This document shows, piece by piece, positions 17,404-26,579 of a stretch of 30,830 nucleotides of DNA (its first letter is position 1; each line of letters begins with the position of its first letter). The notes beneath the pieces were generated by a model, which did no database searches, was not told the DNA's origin, and worked only from the letters and a program-made list of their open reading frames with translations. This stretch comes from Rhodospirillaceae bacterium. GTDB lineage: Bacteria; Pseudomonadota; Alphaproteobacteria; SP197. The position numbers and the translations under genes were made by a program. The stretch covers positions 1-30,830 of the forward strand of contig JABIUG010000251.1 of the NCBI GenBank assembly GCA_018700655.1, read 5' to 3'.

Positions 17404-18444
17404 ATGTTGGTGGCACTGGACGATCCCCTGCCCGATCCGGAGACCTCGCGACGGGTCGTATTCCACGTCAAATCCAGGTTCCACGCACCGATTCTCAAGC
17501 CTGGCTGGGAACAGGCCCGACCCCATCATGTCACGCTGTTCACCAACGATGTCGAAGAGGTTCTGGCACACCAGCCTGATGTCGTCGTGGCCTGTGATTC
17601 ACAGCTTGTCTCGATGCGGCGCATTTTGCCCGAAGCGTTTACTGTCAACACGCGCCACGGCCTGATCTCGAAACTGCATGCCGCATCACTCGCGAAATCA
17701 GCCGACTATTTCTGTGTCGCCAGCCCGTCACAGGTCGACTGGTTCCGTGACCGTGATATTGCGCCCAGGAAGGATTTCTGGCCGATTGGATATCTGCAGC
17801 TCGACCCCCTTTTTCGCGGTGAGGTGAAACCGGTATCGACGGGCGCGCCCGCCGGCATGCCGGTGGTCCTGTTTACCCCGACCCACGGTGAGGCGATTTC
17901 GGGTGTACCGATGCTTGGTGAAGACCCCGTCGCAGCCATACGGCCCAATCCGAACGACGCCTTCGTCATCATCAAGCCGCACCCTGAAATCCCTCTTCGC
18001 CACCCCGAATGGATGGATCGCTTCAGGGTTTCGGCCGCCCTGCACGAGAATGTGATGCTGGTGACCGACACCCACGCGTCGATCGACGCCTATATGGCAG
18101 CTTCCGACATCATGGTGAGCGATTGCTCGAGCGTGATGCTGAGTTATCTCGCACTCGACCGCCCCCTGGTTCTGCTCTCCAATCAGCAACGCTTTGATTC
18201 TCCAGAACGATTCGACCGTGAGGGCCCGGAATGGCAATGGCGCTCGATTGGAGAGGATGTCGAAGACATCGCCAATCTGCCCGCTGCCGTGATTAACGCG
18301 ATCGGAAGTCCCGGGAGCCACGCGGAAGCGCGCGAAACCGCCAGACAGCACATTTTCGGCGAACTGACCGACGGGCGCACCGGCGAGCGGCTGTCACAAA
18401 ACATCGCCGCCTTGCCACGGGCCGACTACAAACCCATATCCTGA
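17404..18444 (+). CDS. CDP-glycerol glycerophosphotransferase-like protein
   Basis: 346 residues. The C-terminal half shows the signature of the TagB/TagF-like family: FTPTHGEA at about 158-165, VIIKPHPEIP, and MVSDCSSVMLSYLALDRPLVLL, where the SDCSS region contacts the nucleotide. The N-terminal half (VVFHVKSRFHAP, DVVVACDSQL, NTRHGL) forms the first Rossmann lobe. Family members transfer a polyol phosphate or sugar from a CDP- or UDP-linked donor to a surface glycan, usually at the inner membrane. In a Gram-negative host this suggests capsule or O-antigen decoration, but no glycan cluster is present. The start at 17404 has only a weak ribosome binding site (GGGGTG about 12 bases upstream), and the TPR gene lies in frame directly before it. 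Confidence 0.78.
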   Translation: MLVALDDPLPDPETSRRVVFHVKSRFHAPILKPGWEQARPHHVTLFTNDVEEVLAHQPDVVVACDSQLVSMRRILPEAFTVNTRHGLISKLHAASLAKSADYFCVASPSQVDWFRDRDIAPRKDFWPIGYLQLDPLFRGEVKPVSTGAPAGMPVVLFTPTHGEAISGVPMLGEDPVAAIRPNPNDAFVIIKPHPEIPLRHPEWMDRFRVSAALHENVMLVTDTHASIDAYMAASDIMVSDCSSVMLSYLALDRPLVLLSNQQRFDSPERFDREGPEWQWRSIGEDVEDIANLPAAVINAIGSPGSHAEARETARQHIFGELTDGRTGERLSQNIAALPRADYKPIS

Positions 18445-18465
18445 TCTGAGCAAAGGGAGACGGTT

Positions 18466-18888
18466 ATGACCGAAAAGATCGTCAAGACAGAAGCCGAGTG
18501 GCGCGAGCAACTCGACGACGAGCAGTTTCATGTCACACGCAAGAAGGGCACGGAGCGTGCCTTCTCTGGGGCCCTGCATGACTCGAAAGCCTCTGGAACC
18601 TATCGCTGCATCTGCTGCGATGCCCCTCTCTTTGGCTCCGGCACCAAGTTTGATTCCGGGACCGGTTGGCCCAGTTTCTGGGAACCAATTTCGGAGGAGG
18701 CCGTCGAGACGGAAACGGACCGCAGCATGTTTTTCATGCCACGAACCGAGGTCGTCTGCGCCAAATGTGATGCCCATCTGGGCCACGTCTTTCCCGACGG
18801 ACCCCAGCCAACGGGACAACGATACTGCATGAACTCTGCGGCGCTGCGCCTGGATGAGGAAACCTCAGAAATCGAAGCCCCCGAATAG
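18466..18888 (+). CDS. msrB: Peptide-methionine (R)-S-oxide reductase
   Basis: 140 residues. Catalytic Cys121 lies in QRYCMNSAAL, the zinc site is Cys48/Cys51 and Cys98/Cys101, and GTGWPSFWEP plus HLGHVFPDGP complete the MsrB signature. The enzyme reduces the R form of methionine sulfoxide in proteins, using thioredoxin to recycle. There is no export signal, so it is cytoplasmic. AAAGGGAGA precedes the ATG. It lies 21 bases after the glycerophosphotransferase-like gene and may be cotranscribed, although the functions are not obviously linked. The gene converges on the MATE gene with 69 bases between them; no clear terminator is seen there. Confidence 0.96.
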   Translation: MTEKIVKTEAEWREQLDDEQFHVTRKKGTERAFSGALHDSKASGTYRCICCDAPLFGSGTKFDSGTGWPSFWEPISEEAVETETDRSMFFMPRTEVVCAKCDAHLGHVFPDGPQPTGQRYCMNSAALRLDEETSEIEAPE

Positions 18889-18957
18889 TTCGTCACACGC
18901 GACACGGAGCCTCCCGTTATCGGTTTCGACCACAATGGGCTCTGGCTGGAAGGGGCT

Positions 18958-20343
18958 CTAGCCGGTTCTGATTTCGGGCATCTTCTGCCAGCGCAGCAGC
19001 ATCAGGACCGCTGTGACACCGAAACCGACCGTCATGCCGATCCAAAGGCCCATCGGACCCATGCCCGCGGTGCGTGACAACAGCAATCCGCAGGGAATCC
19101 CCGCCAGCCAAAAGCCCGCCCCGGCCATCAGCATGGGTATCATTGTGTCCTTGCGCCCGCGCAGGGCACGCGAGATCACCACTTCGCCAGCCTGAACCAA
19201 AGCAAACAGGGCCGCGATCCAGCGCAACTGCCGGGTCAGTTCGAACGTCGCCGCATTGGCCGGGTCACCGGGATCAAGAAAGATCGATGTTATGAGGTCC
19301 GGCGCAGCACAGATGAACAGCGCAATCGGGATCACCAGAACAAAGATCGCACCCTCGGCAAACCAACCTGCCCTTTGCGAGGCTTGCGCGTGCCCGCCAC
19401 CAAGTTCCTGGGCAACCCGCACCGATGCACCGTGGCCGAAAGCAACAGCCAGCGTCACACTGAGTGTCAGGGCGCCGACCATAACGTTATGGGCGGCCAG
19501 CGCGGTCGCACCGAAGGCCCCCATCAGCAGGAAGGTCGCCTGGAACATCGAACCTTCAACAAGGCGCACGGCCATGACCGGCAGCCCCAACCGCCAGATC
19601 TGGCGCCACATGGCGAAGTCGATCCTGTGCAGGTTGCGGAATGGGGGAAACTCCGAAAGTTCGGAGTGGCGGGCCAGATAGACGACCAGAACGGCCAGTT
19701 TAGCCCAGGCAACAACTGTCGTCGCAATGCCTGCGCCGACCACACCCAGCTCGGGAGACCCTGCCCAGCCGAACACCAGTACGATGTTGAGCACCAGATT
19801 GGTCGGCACCGCCGCGATCATGATGAACGTGATGATGATGGGCCGCGACAGCCCGGTCACCAATTGGCGCAGCGCCATGAACATGAAACTGGCAGGCAAG
19901 TGCCAGACCATCGCACGCAGATAGTCCTGCCCTACCGCCATGACCTCAGGGCCCTGATCGGTCAGCGCCATGATATCAGTGAGGAACCAGCCCATCAGAA
20001 TCCAGGGCCCACTGATGACGAGTGCGGTGAGTAGCCCCGTGCGCGCACCCGAGGCGATTTCCTTTTTGGCGCCGGCTCCAAAACCGTGTGCGACCACGAC
20101 GCCAACGATCATCAGAAGGCTGAAACCGGCATAAGTGAGTTCCCACATCACCGCGCCCGCGAGCCCGACCGCACCAAAGGCCAGCGCACCCAGCCGTCCC
20201 ACTACCAGGATGTCGGTAAGGTAGATGCCGAGTTCGACCAGGAAAGCCACGGCGAGCGGTACCGTGACGCGGCTTTGCAGACGCAGTTCGTCACGCCAGC
20301 TCTTGGCACTTTCGGCCTTGAAAGGCTGCGTTGCGGCCCTCAC
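18958..20343 (-). CDS. MATE family multidrug/metabolite exporter
   Basis: 461 residues, the usual length for a 12-helix MATE protein, with hydrophobic helices throughout and two homologous halves. The opening FLVELGIYLTDILVVGRLGALAFGAVGLAG matches the NorM-type first two helices, and AGEVVISRALRGRKDTMIPM matches helix 10 of that group. MATE proteins expel cationic drugs or metabolites using a Na+ or H+ gradient. The start is GTG at 20343, overlapping the upstream acyl-CoA synthetase stop as GTGA, so translation is likely coupled. It closes a six-gene run beginning with the M81 gene at 26521, so it may export a product or toxic intermediate of that pathway. Confidence 0.93.
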   Translation of the reverse strand: MRAATQPFKAESAKSWRDELRLQSRVTVPLAVAFLVELGIYLTDILVVGRLGALAFGAVGLAGAVMWELTYAGFSLLMIVGVVVAHGFGAGAKKEIASGARTGLLTALVISGPWILMGWFLTDIMALTDQGPEVMAVGQDYLRAMVWHLPASFMFMALRQLVTGLSRPIIITFIMIAAVPTNLVLNIVLVFGWAGSPELGVVGAGIATTVVAWAKLAVLVVYLARHSELSEFPPFRNLHRIDFAMWRQIWRLGLPVMAVRLVEGSMFQATFLLMGAFGATALAAHNVMVGALTLSVTLAVAFGHGASVRVAQELGGGHAQASQRAGWFAEGAIFVLVIPIALFICAAPDLITSIFLDPGDPANAATFELTRQLRWIAALFALVQAGEVVISRALRGRKDTMIPMLMAGAGFWLAGIPCGLLLSRTAGMGPMGLWIGMTVGFGVTAVLMLLRWQKMPEIRTG

Positions 20344-22433
20344 GTGCGCCCGGGTACAACCAGGGCGTCCAGCACCACAACACCGCTTTCGCGCACCAGA
20401 AGCGGATTGATGTCGAGCTCGGCAAGAGCCCCCTCCAACTCAAGGGCCAGCACCGACAGTTTGACGACGGCATCGACCAGCGCATCACGGTCCGCGGGCG
20501 CGGCGCCCCGCACACCGTCGAGCAGTTTGCCTGCCTTGAGGCCAGCCAGGACATGACGCACCTCCCAAACCGAAACCGGCGGGCGCAAGACCGCCGCATC
20601 GTTCAGAATCTCGACCAGAACACCACCGGTTCCAAGCAGCACGAGCGCGCCGAACTGCGGATCGCGGGTCACTCCCAGGACCATCTCGACACCAGCGTCG
20701 AGCATCGGTGCAACAAACACACGGGTCCCAAGCCGCGCCGCGATATCTTCGTAGGCCTCGCGGACTGCTTGGGCATCAGTGAGGTTCAGTTTCACTCCAC
20801 CGACTTCAGACTTGTGCGCAATGCCGGGTATGGCCGTTTTCAGTACAACCGGAAAACCGATCCGCTCGACCGCCGCCAGAACATCAGCAAGCGTGTCAGC
20901 GACGGCGTGATCGGGAACACTGAATCCGTAATCGGCCAGAAGCGCCAGTCCTTCGGCTTCATCGAACGGGGTTCCACCAGCAAGGCGCGCGTACCAGCGG
21001 GCTTGTCTGGTGCGATCCAGGATCGGGGGCTCTTCTTGGGGGCGATTCTTCCAATCGCGCCACCACAGTGCATGCGCCACGGCCTTGATCGCGGGAACCG
21101 TGCCGTCGAACACCGGAATGCCGTGCTTCTTTGTGAACTCTGCGGCCAGTTCGCGATAACTGACACTGCACAGATTGGTCGCCATCGCGACCGGTTTCGT
21201 TGTTGTTTGTGCAGCATCAAGACAGGCCTGGGCCAAGTCGGTGCAGTAGCTGTTGTGCTGCTGAAGATCGAGGAAGAATACCCCGAGCGCCGTGTCGGGG
21301 TCGGCCATCAAGGCAGTGAAACAATCCCGCGCAATACCGTCGTGGTCGACAATACTGCTGAACGCATCGCACGGGTTTTCAGGCTCCAGGCCGTAATCCA
21401 GCCGATCCGCCAGGGCGGCAACCGTGGTGTCATTGATGGCGGCGAATGGCACACCGAGGTCATCAGCGACATCGGCAATCATTTCGCGTTCACCGCCCGA
21501 ATCATGAATGGTTGCCAACCCGCCCGGTCCCAGCCCGGTCGCGCGTTCCATCATCAGCGACGAAGCAACAAGCTCATCGAGGGTATCTGCCCGCAGGACC
21601 CCGTGGCGGCGGAACACAGCATCGAAAGCACGGTCGTCGCCAGCCAGGGCGCCGGAATGACTGACCGCCATGCGCGCAGCCAGGTCTGACCGTCCGGCCT
21701 TCAGCGCAACCACCGGTATGTCCTTGTCTGCGGCCTTGGCCAGTGCAGCCTCGAAAGCCTCGCCATCGCGAATGGTCTCGAGAAACAGCGTCAGAACACG
21801 GGCTGTGCCCAGTTCAAGGGCGTAGTCCATGTAGTCGGCAACCGTGGTCGAGAGCTCGCTGCCGATCGACGCCACGAAGTTAAGGCCCAACCTGCTTCCC
21901 GTGAGCGCGCCGAAGACCGAGCCCGATTGTGCCAGCGCCGTGATCTTGCCCGACTCTTGCCAGTCAAAGGGAAAGGAATTGACGTTGATGCGTGCCTCGT
22001 AGTTGCAGAAACCCATGCAATTTGCCCCATTCGCAGGGACACGCGCTTCGCGCAGCATTGCCGACAGGCGCTGTGAAAGGGCCAGTTCGCTGTCATCAGG
22101 GACCTGGCAACTTCCGAAAATCGATGCCGCACTGATCCCGGCCTCGAGTGCCAGGCGGAGTTGCTCTTCGATCCTTGTGTCCCCGACCGCCATCACCGCC
22201 AGGTCGACTGTTTCGGGCAGTTCGTCGAACGAGCCATAACAGGCGTGGCCGGCAACCTCGTCATAGCGCGGGTTGACCGGATAGATCGGCCCGTCGAACC
22301 CCAGTTCATCGAGTTTCTCGATCACCGTCAGTCCGGTGCTGTGTTCGCGCTGCGATGCGCCAACAACCGCAACCGAACGCGGCGTGAGCAAAGGCGACAA
22401 GTGATGGTCGATCCGATTTCGCGTAAAGTTCAT
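20340..22433 (-). CDS. ADP-forming acyl-CoA synthetase (acetate--CoA ligase family, fused subunits)
   Basis: 697 residues from the ATG at 22433 (AGGACG upstream); the frame extends 24 codons further but without family similarity. Order: CoA-binding Rossmann domain (PRSVAVVGASQRE at 18-30), succinyl-CoA-synthetase-like domains, and a C-terminal ATP-grasp domain (FPVVLKTAIPGIAHKSEVGG). The phosphorylated histidine is His259 in VSHSGALAGDD. These enzymes convert an acyl-CoA plus ADP and phosphate to the acid plus ATP, or the reverse; bacterial versions act on several aliphatic or aromatic acids. It sits 59 bases after the lipoprotein-hydrolase gene and overlaps the MATE gene. It could activate a carboxylic acid released by the upstream hydrolases. 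Confidence 0.9.
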   Translation of the reverse strand: MNFTRNRIDHHLSPLLTPRSVAVVGASQREHSTGLTVIEKLDELGFDGPIYPVNPRYDEVAGHACYGSFDELPETVDLAVMAVGDTRIEEQLRLALEAGISAASIFGSCQVPDDSELALSQRLSAMLREARVPANGANCMGFCNYEARINVNSFPFDWQESGKITALAQSGSVFGALTGSRLGLNFVASIGSELSTTVADYMDYALELGTARVLTLFLETIRDGEAFEAALAKAADKDIPVVALKAGRSDLAARMAVSHSGALAGDDRAFDAVFRRHGVLRADTLDELVASSLMMERATGLGPGGLATIHDSGGEREMIADVADDLGVPFAAINDTTVAALADRLDYGLEPENPCDAFSSIVDHDGIARDCFTALMADPDTALGVFFLDLQQHNSYCTDLAQACLDAAQTTTKPVAMATNLCSVSYRELAAEFTKKHGIPVFDGTVPAIKAVAHALWWRDWKNRPQEEPPILDRTRQARWYARLAGGTPFDEAEGLALLADYGFSVPDHAVADTLADVLAAVERIGFPVVLKTAIPGIAHKSEVGGVKLNLTDAQAVREAYEDIAARLGTRVFVAPMLDAGVEMVLGVTRDPQFGALVLLGTGGVLVEILNDAAVLRPPVSVWEVRHVLAGLKAGKLLDGVRGAAPADRDALVDAVVKLSVLALELEGALAELDINPLLVRESGVVVLDALVVPGRT

Positions 22434-22492
22434 GGCTACGTCCTGCGTTGGCCCCCGGAGTCCGATCGGCCTGGTATGGTCTTGCTCTGCGG

Positions 22493-23350
22493 TCAGAGAT
22501 CCCACTGCCTGTCGTTCAGGCGATCAATCACGAAGGTCTCCAGATCGCCCAGGTTTTGGTCGACAAAACACTGTGTCCACCAGAAAAAATGCGGCTCGTC
22601 GAGGCCCCTACAGAGTTCCCCGTCACCATTCTCATCATGGATCGTGACAAATTCCACCTTGGGCAGGCTACGCAGGAACGTCGCCTGGTGGGGCGGCGAA
22701 TAGAGATCGCCTTCATAGGCGAAAACGAAGGCCGACATATCGTCAGCCGTGACCAGCTCGGTGCGCCACTTGCTGTATTCGATATCAAGGTAGTTGCTGC
22801 CTTCGCCTTCGGCCTCGAGCCAGGCAAAGCCATATCCCGGCGCGCTGGCAATGGCAGAATTGAATTTCTCCGGCGCTCTCTCGGCCGTCAGAAGTGCCGT
22901 GCTGGCGCCGCCCGAATGGCCCACGACAAAAATGTTCTGCCGGGGAATGCCGGCGGCCAGAAGCCGGTCGAGAACACCTTCGTTCTCTATCGAGCGCGCC
23001 TTGCCGATCGCCGCGCGGTCTTCAACCTCCTGCGTGCAGAGGTAGAAGACCACCACGTTATGGTCTGCGATGCCTCGGTAGGCCCAGAACTGCAGGAAAT
23101 CCGGCATGGAATCGGGCTCGCAGTCCTGAAAATGACCGCCCCAGTTGGTGCCATGATTGTAGAGCATGAAAATCGTGCTCGCGGGATCAGGAACATGGCT
23201 CGCCAATTCCTGCCCCATGGGGACAATCTGATTCGACGAGGCGGCCCCGTTGAAAAACTGCCCCATGGGCTCCCTGTTGCTGCTCGCTGTCGTGCAGCCT
23301 GCAACACCCAAAAGCACGAGGCCCAGAAAGGAAATCAAACCAAATCGCAC
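22493..23350 (-). CDS. Lipoprotein with alpha/beta-hydrolase domain
   Basis: 285 residues from the GTG at 23350. This start was chosen because GGAGA lies just upstream and it gives a clean lipoprotein signal: MRFGLISFLGLVLLGVAGC, with the lipobox V-A-G-Cys19. The longer open frame would bury the signal. The protein would be anchored by a lipid at Cys19 in the inner or outer membrane, facing the periplasm. The hydrolase part has VVGHSGGAS with Ser146 as nucleophile; Asp215 (YEGDLYSPP) and His254 (DEPHFFW) are likely triad partners. HGTNWGGH at 66-73 may form the oxyanion region. The substrate is not recognised. Several cysteines (77, 105, 247, 261) could form disulfides, which fits export. It is in the M81-to-MATE operon. 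Confidence 0.8.
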   Translation of the reverse strand: MRFGLISFLGLVLLGVAGCTTASSNREPMGQFFNGAASSNQIVPMGQELASHVPDPASTIFMLYNHGTNWGGHFQDCEPDSMPDFLQFWAYRGIADHNVVVFYLCTQEVEDRAAIGKARSIENEGVLDRLLAAGIPRQNIFVVGHSGGASTALLTAERAPEKFNSAIASAPGYGFAWLEAEGEGSNYLDIEYSKWRTELVTADDMSAFVFAYEGDLYSPPHQATFLRSLPKVEFVTIHDENGDGELCRGLDEPHFFWWTQCFVDQNLGDLETFVIDRLNDRQWDL

Positions 23351-23405
23351 CAAAATCTCCAGAACCCGACTGCACCCGTCGATTAGCAGAAATGAGACAC
23401 CAGCG

Positions 23406-24248
23406 TCAGGGCACCCGGGGTCGCGTAAGTCCCTCAGGTCCATCGCCCAGCCGCCAGCCACGTCGAATGAACTCTGCCGCCAGTTCCTCTTCATTGAAAT
23501 CAAAACGCTGACGCAGCCTGATCAGGCTATCGCGTTCCTTGTCGCCAAAGAAATTAGCCTTGCTGTCGTTGCGTGGCGGAGGAACATTGACCCCGCCCTC
23601 CGGTGCCAAGTCCATGGATCTTAGCAGGGCCTTTGCGCCGGCTTGCTTGGAAATCGTGCGCAGGTCTGCGGTATGGAAACGCAGGCCCGGTATCTCACCC
23701 ATCAACTGGCGGCAATAGGCGCCCCTGGCGCGCATCTCGACGATGTACCAGATCGCCTTGCCGGCGACACCGTGCTCTAGAAACGGCCTCGAATCGGCAA
23801 TCGCGTTGGGCGACTTGGCATCGAGATAAAACGCCCAGGCAAGACCGTTGTTCACGAAATCAAAGCGATTGTAGAAGCTCCAGAGGGTGGCAAACACATC
23901 CCGCCTGAGAATGACGATCTCTACTTCAGCGCCTTCCGCCAGCAGGAAGTCGATGTTCTCGAGCAACCCTGCCTTGGCCAGGAAATGGGAAGCCTCTGCA
24001 TGAACATCACGGTCGCCGGTAAGGTCGCGTGTGAATTTCTGACGCCAGAACGCCTGGACTGCGTCGACATTGCCGACCGAATTGAACAGCATCAGGTGCG
24101 ACAGATCAGGTGTATCGACCCCGAAGGTCGCAAACCCCGTGCGTTCATGCCAGACATCGGCATCGGGCAGATTGCGGCGAAACAGTTCGGCCAGATAGGC
24201 CGTCCCGCTACGTCCGGTCTTAATGGGAAAAATGAACTTTTTTGCCAC
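23406..24248 (-). CDS. Sulfotransferase-like P-loop protein
   Basis: 280 residues from the GTG at 24248, so that it begins AKKFIFPIKTGRSGTAYLAELF. The TGRSGT loop right after the first strand matches the 5'-phosphosulfate loop of PAPS-dependent sulfotransferases. IVILRRDVFATLWSFYNRF at about 127-145 resembles the 3'-phosphate-binding strand-helix with its conserved Arg. Sulfotransferases move a sulfo group from PAPS to a hydroxyl or amine of a glycan, lipid or small molecule. An earlier start (24296) would overlap the SDR by 40 bases; neither has a strong ribosome binding site. It lies eight bases after the SDR stop, in the same operon. No PAPS-synthesis genes are in the window. The acceptor is unknown. 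Confidence 0.75.
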   Translation of the reverse strand: MAKKFIFPIKTGRSGTAYLAELFRRNLPDADVWHERTGFATFGVDTPDLSHLMLFNSVGNVDAVQAFWRQKFTRDLTGDRDVHAEASHFLAKAGLLENIDFLLAEGAEVEIVILRRDVFATLWSFYNRFDFVNNGLAWAFYLDAKSPNAIADSRPFLEHGVAGKAIWYIVEMRARGAYCRQLMGEIPGLRFHTADLRTISKQAGAKALLRSMDLAPEGGVNVPPPRNDSKANFFGDKERDSLIRLRQRFDFNEEELAAEFIRRGWRLGDGPEGLTRPRVP

Positions 24249-24256
24249 GTGTGAAC

Positions 24257-25006
24257 TCAGCGCCCGCCGCTGACGTCGTAGCACATGCCGGTGCAATAGG
24301 AGGCCTCGTCGGAGGCCAGGAACATCGCCATGGCGGCGATCTCATCGGGCTGCCCGATCCGGCGCGCCGGCACAAGGGTCTTGGCCATCTCCATGACCTG
24401 TTCCAGCCCAACATCATTGCCAGTAAAGATATCGGTCTCGATGATGCCGGGCCGCACACAGTTGACCCGAACCCCCTGCGGGCCGGTTTCCTTGGCCAAC
24501 CCCAGGGTGAAGGAATCCACCGCACCCTTCGTGGCCGTGTAGATCACATCGCCCGGCAAGCCGCCGGTTCGCGCGGATATCGAGCCGATGTTGACGATCG
24601 AGCCGCCCTTGCCGCCCCGTTCCGTCGACATCCGCTTGAGCGCCTCGCGGCAACTGATCATCAGGCCCAGAATGTTGACATCAAAGACCTTGAGATAATC
24701 TTCCCAGGTGGTCTCAGAGAAATCGGCTTCATGGTCGATACCGGCGTTGTTGATCACCGCATCGGGCGCACCCCATTTGGCATCGACCGCCTCATACATT
24801 GCGATCAGTTCGGCTTCGACGCCCTGGCTTGCCTTGAAGGTCATGGCCTCGCCACCTGCAGCCTCGATTGCGGCAGCAACTTCCGCGGCCTTGTCTGGTG
24901 AGCCGTTGTAGTTGACGCAGACCCGCCAGCCATCGGCGCCCGCCCGCTTGGCCGTCGCTGCTCCGATACCGCGGCTTGCGCCGGTGACAATAATCGTCTT
25001 GCTCAT
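24257..25006 (-). CDS. Short-chain dehydrogenase/reductase
   Basis: 249 residues, classical SDR. TGASRGIG at 8-15 is the nucleotide loop, NNAG is at 86-89, and Tyr156 and Lys160 (VIYTATKG) with Ser142 or Ser144 form the active site. VNYNGS after the second strand lacks an acidic residue, which favours NADP(H). The ATG at 25006 has CAGGAGA upstream. It is 12 bases after the M81 stop and eight bases before the sulfotransferase-like start, so it is the second gene of the M81 operon. It is clearly distinct from the SDR at 9381. It may oxidise or reduce an alcohol/carbonyl produced or used by the pathway; the substrate is unknown. Confidence 0.92.
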   Translation of the reverse strand: MSKTIIVTGASRGIGAATAKRAGADGWRVCVNYNGSPDKAAEVAAAIEAAGGEAMTFKASQGVEAELIAMYEAVDAKWGAPDAVINNAGIDHEADFSETTWEDYLKVFDVNILGLMISCREALKRMSTERGGKGGSIVNIGSISARTGGLPGDVIYTATKGAVDSFTLGLAKETGPQGVRVNCVRPGIIETDIFTGNDVGLEQVMEMAKTLVPARRIGQPDEIAAMAMFLASDEASYCTGMCYDVSGGR

Positions 25007-25018
25007 GACATTCTCCTG

Positions 25019-26521
25019 TTAGCTGCGGCGGTGTTCGGGCCCCATCGGTTCAAGCCTGACACCTTCCCGTAAGTGGCGGTAGTCGAGATCGACCAGGCGG
25101 CAGGGATGTTCGCCGGGCGATTCAACGACCAGCGTCTTTGATGCAATCGGGTCGTAGTCGGCGCGGAAATGGACCGTGCTCTTAACCACCAGAATCTGTT
25201 GTTCGGTCGGTTCGACACCGATATGGCGGAAACACGCCTGATCGAGATTCTGGAAGCGGTGGCTGGAAACAATGATCTTCACGTCACAGTCGGCATCGAC
25301 GACCGAAAGCAGCGCCATCGGCCCCAGATTGGTGCGTGTCCCCCGGTACATCTCGCCGGTGCAATCAAAGATGCCATTGCCCAGTTTCTCGACCTTGAAC
25401 CGGGCACGAAACGGGCTTTGCCCCGGACGGCCCGATTTGCCGCCCAACGGCGCGTCGAACTCTGCACCCTCGCCCTGGGCATGGGCTTCGCGCACCACTT
25501 CAGGATCCCACAGGAAAGCCAACGCGGCACGCTGTGCATGGTTGCGCACCAGGGCCTCAAGCACGCCGACCGTGTCGGACGTCCCACCGGCACCGGGGTT
25601 ATCCTGGGCATCGGCCAGCACGACAGGACCGGAGGGCTCGGCCATCGCCTGTTGCACGGCCTCATCGGGGGTCAGCAGGTTGTTGTCGAAATCACCTTCG
25701 GCGGCAATGAAGGCATCCATGATCTGTTGCGCCGCAGCCTGGGCACGCTCGGGGTCCGGGTCGTAGGCGACTGCGGACGGGCCACACTCCAGGATATCGG
25801 CCGGCGGGAAGGCCAGCGCCAGATCGCTGTTGGCAAGACCATCGAGTTCCTGATTGAGAATCAGGTCATAGAAGCTGCGGTTGGGCTGTGCATCGGTCCA
25901 CTGCGCCGAGAGCGGCACCAGGAACGGCGAACGGGCAAAACCCTTGTGCAGGGTTTCACCGGCCAGCAGGCGCATCAGCAGCCGGTAACAGCGCTCGCCG
26001 GTGATCTCCATGTCGACATGGGGGTAGGTGCGATAGATCGTCATTGCCGAAGACATCGCGACCATGCGTTCGGTGATGTTGGCATGCAGATCGAGCGTGT
26101 TCACGACCGGGATGCCATGGCCCACGACACGGCGCACGCGTTCGAGCGTCTCGCCCTCGCCATCCTGATGATGTTCGACCGCCATGGCGCCATGGAGATC
26201 GAGAAACACGGCGTCAAACGGTCCCTTGTTCGCGAGATCCTCGACCATCATTCCCGTAATCCGCTCGAAGGCGTCTTCGGTGACATAAGAGGACGGCTCG
26301 GCCGAACACCACAAGAGCGGGACCAGTTCGTGGCCATCGGCCAGGGCGCATTGAATGAAGCCTTCCAGGCCCAGATTGAGGCCGGTAACGGCGCCAATCA
26401 TATCGGGTCCACGGGTCAGCCCGGGCCAGGCATCGTGCATTTCGAAATCGGGAAACGTCGCGTTGGTCGATGCGAACGTGTTGGTCTCGTGCTGAAATCC
26501 GCCGACGGCAATGCGTGCCAT
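25019..26521 (-). CDS. M81-family (MlrC-like) metallopeptidase
   Basis: 500 residues from the ATG at 26521, giving the family start MARIAVGGFQHETNTF. Probable zinc ligands are in VNTLDLHAN (Asp144, His146) and TYPHVD (His168); DLHGAM at 108-113 and DNPGAGGTSD (near 325) are other hallmarks. The family is named for MlrC, which degrades linearised microcystin, but it is widespread in bacteria that have never met that toxin, so the true substrate is probably some other amide or modified peptide. There is no signal peptide. A GGGGGAA ribosome binding site is part of a small stem at 26531-26544. This is the first gene of the minus-strand operon ending with the MATE exporter. Confidence 0.92.
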   Translation of the reverse strand: MARIAVGGFQHETNTFASTNATFPDFEMHDAWPGLTRGPDMIGAVTGLNLGLEGFIQCALADGHELVPLLWCSAEPSSYVTEDAFERITGMMVEDLANKGPFDAVFLDLHGAMAVEHHQDGEGETLERVRRVVGHGIPVVNTLDLHANITERMVAMSSAMTIYRTYPHVDMEITGERCYRLLMRLLAGETLHKGFARSPFLVPLSAQWTDAQPNRSFYDLILNQELDGLANSDLALAFPPADILECGPSAVAYDPDPERAQAAAQQIMDAFIAAEGDFDNNLLTPDEAVQQAMAEPSGPVVLADAQDNPGAGGTSDTVGVLEALVRNHAQRAALAFLWDPEVVREAHAQGEGAEFDAPLGGKSGRPGQSPFRARFKVEKLGNGIFDCTGEMYRGTRTNLGPMALLSVVDADCDVKIIVSSHRFQNLDQACFRHIGVEPTEQQILVVKSTVHFRADYDPIASKTLVVESPGEHPCRLVDLDYRHLREGVRLEPMGPEHRRS

Positions 26522-26530
26522 GATCTGTTC

Positions 26531-26544
26531 CCCCGGTTGCGGGG
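26531..26544 (-). promoter_or_regulatory. Small stem covering ribosome binding site of the M81 gene
   Basis: On the minus strand CCCCG-CAAC-CGGGG forms a perfect 5-bp GC stem with a 4-base loop. Its 3' arm overlaps the Shine-Dalgarno GGGGGAA of the M81 start at 26521. Folding would hide the ribosome binding site and lower translation. The stem is short and may be chance. Confidence 0.3.
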
Positions 26545-26579
26545 AGATCGCCTCACCCCTTGAGCCGACTATTTTTACA

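Noticed and set aside
18889..18957. Possible bidirectional terminator between msrB and the MATE gene
   Set aside because: Only a weak 5-bp GAGCC/GGCTC pairing with a long loop and no T run.
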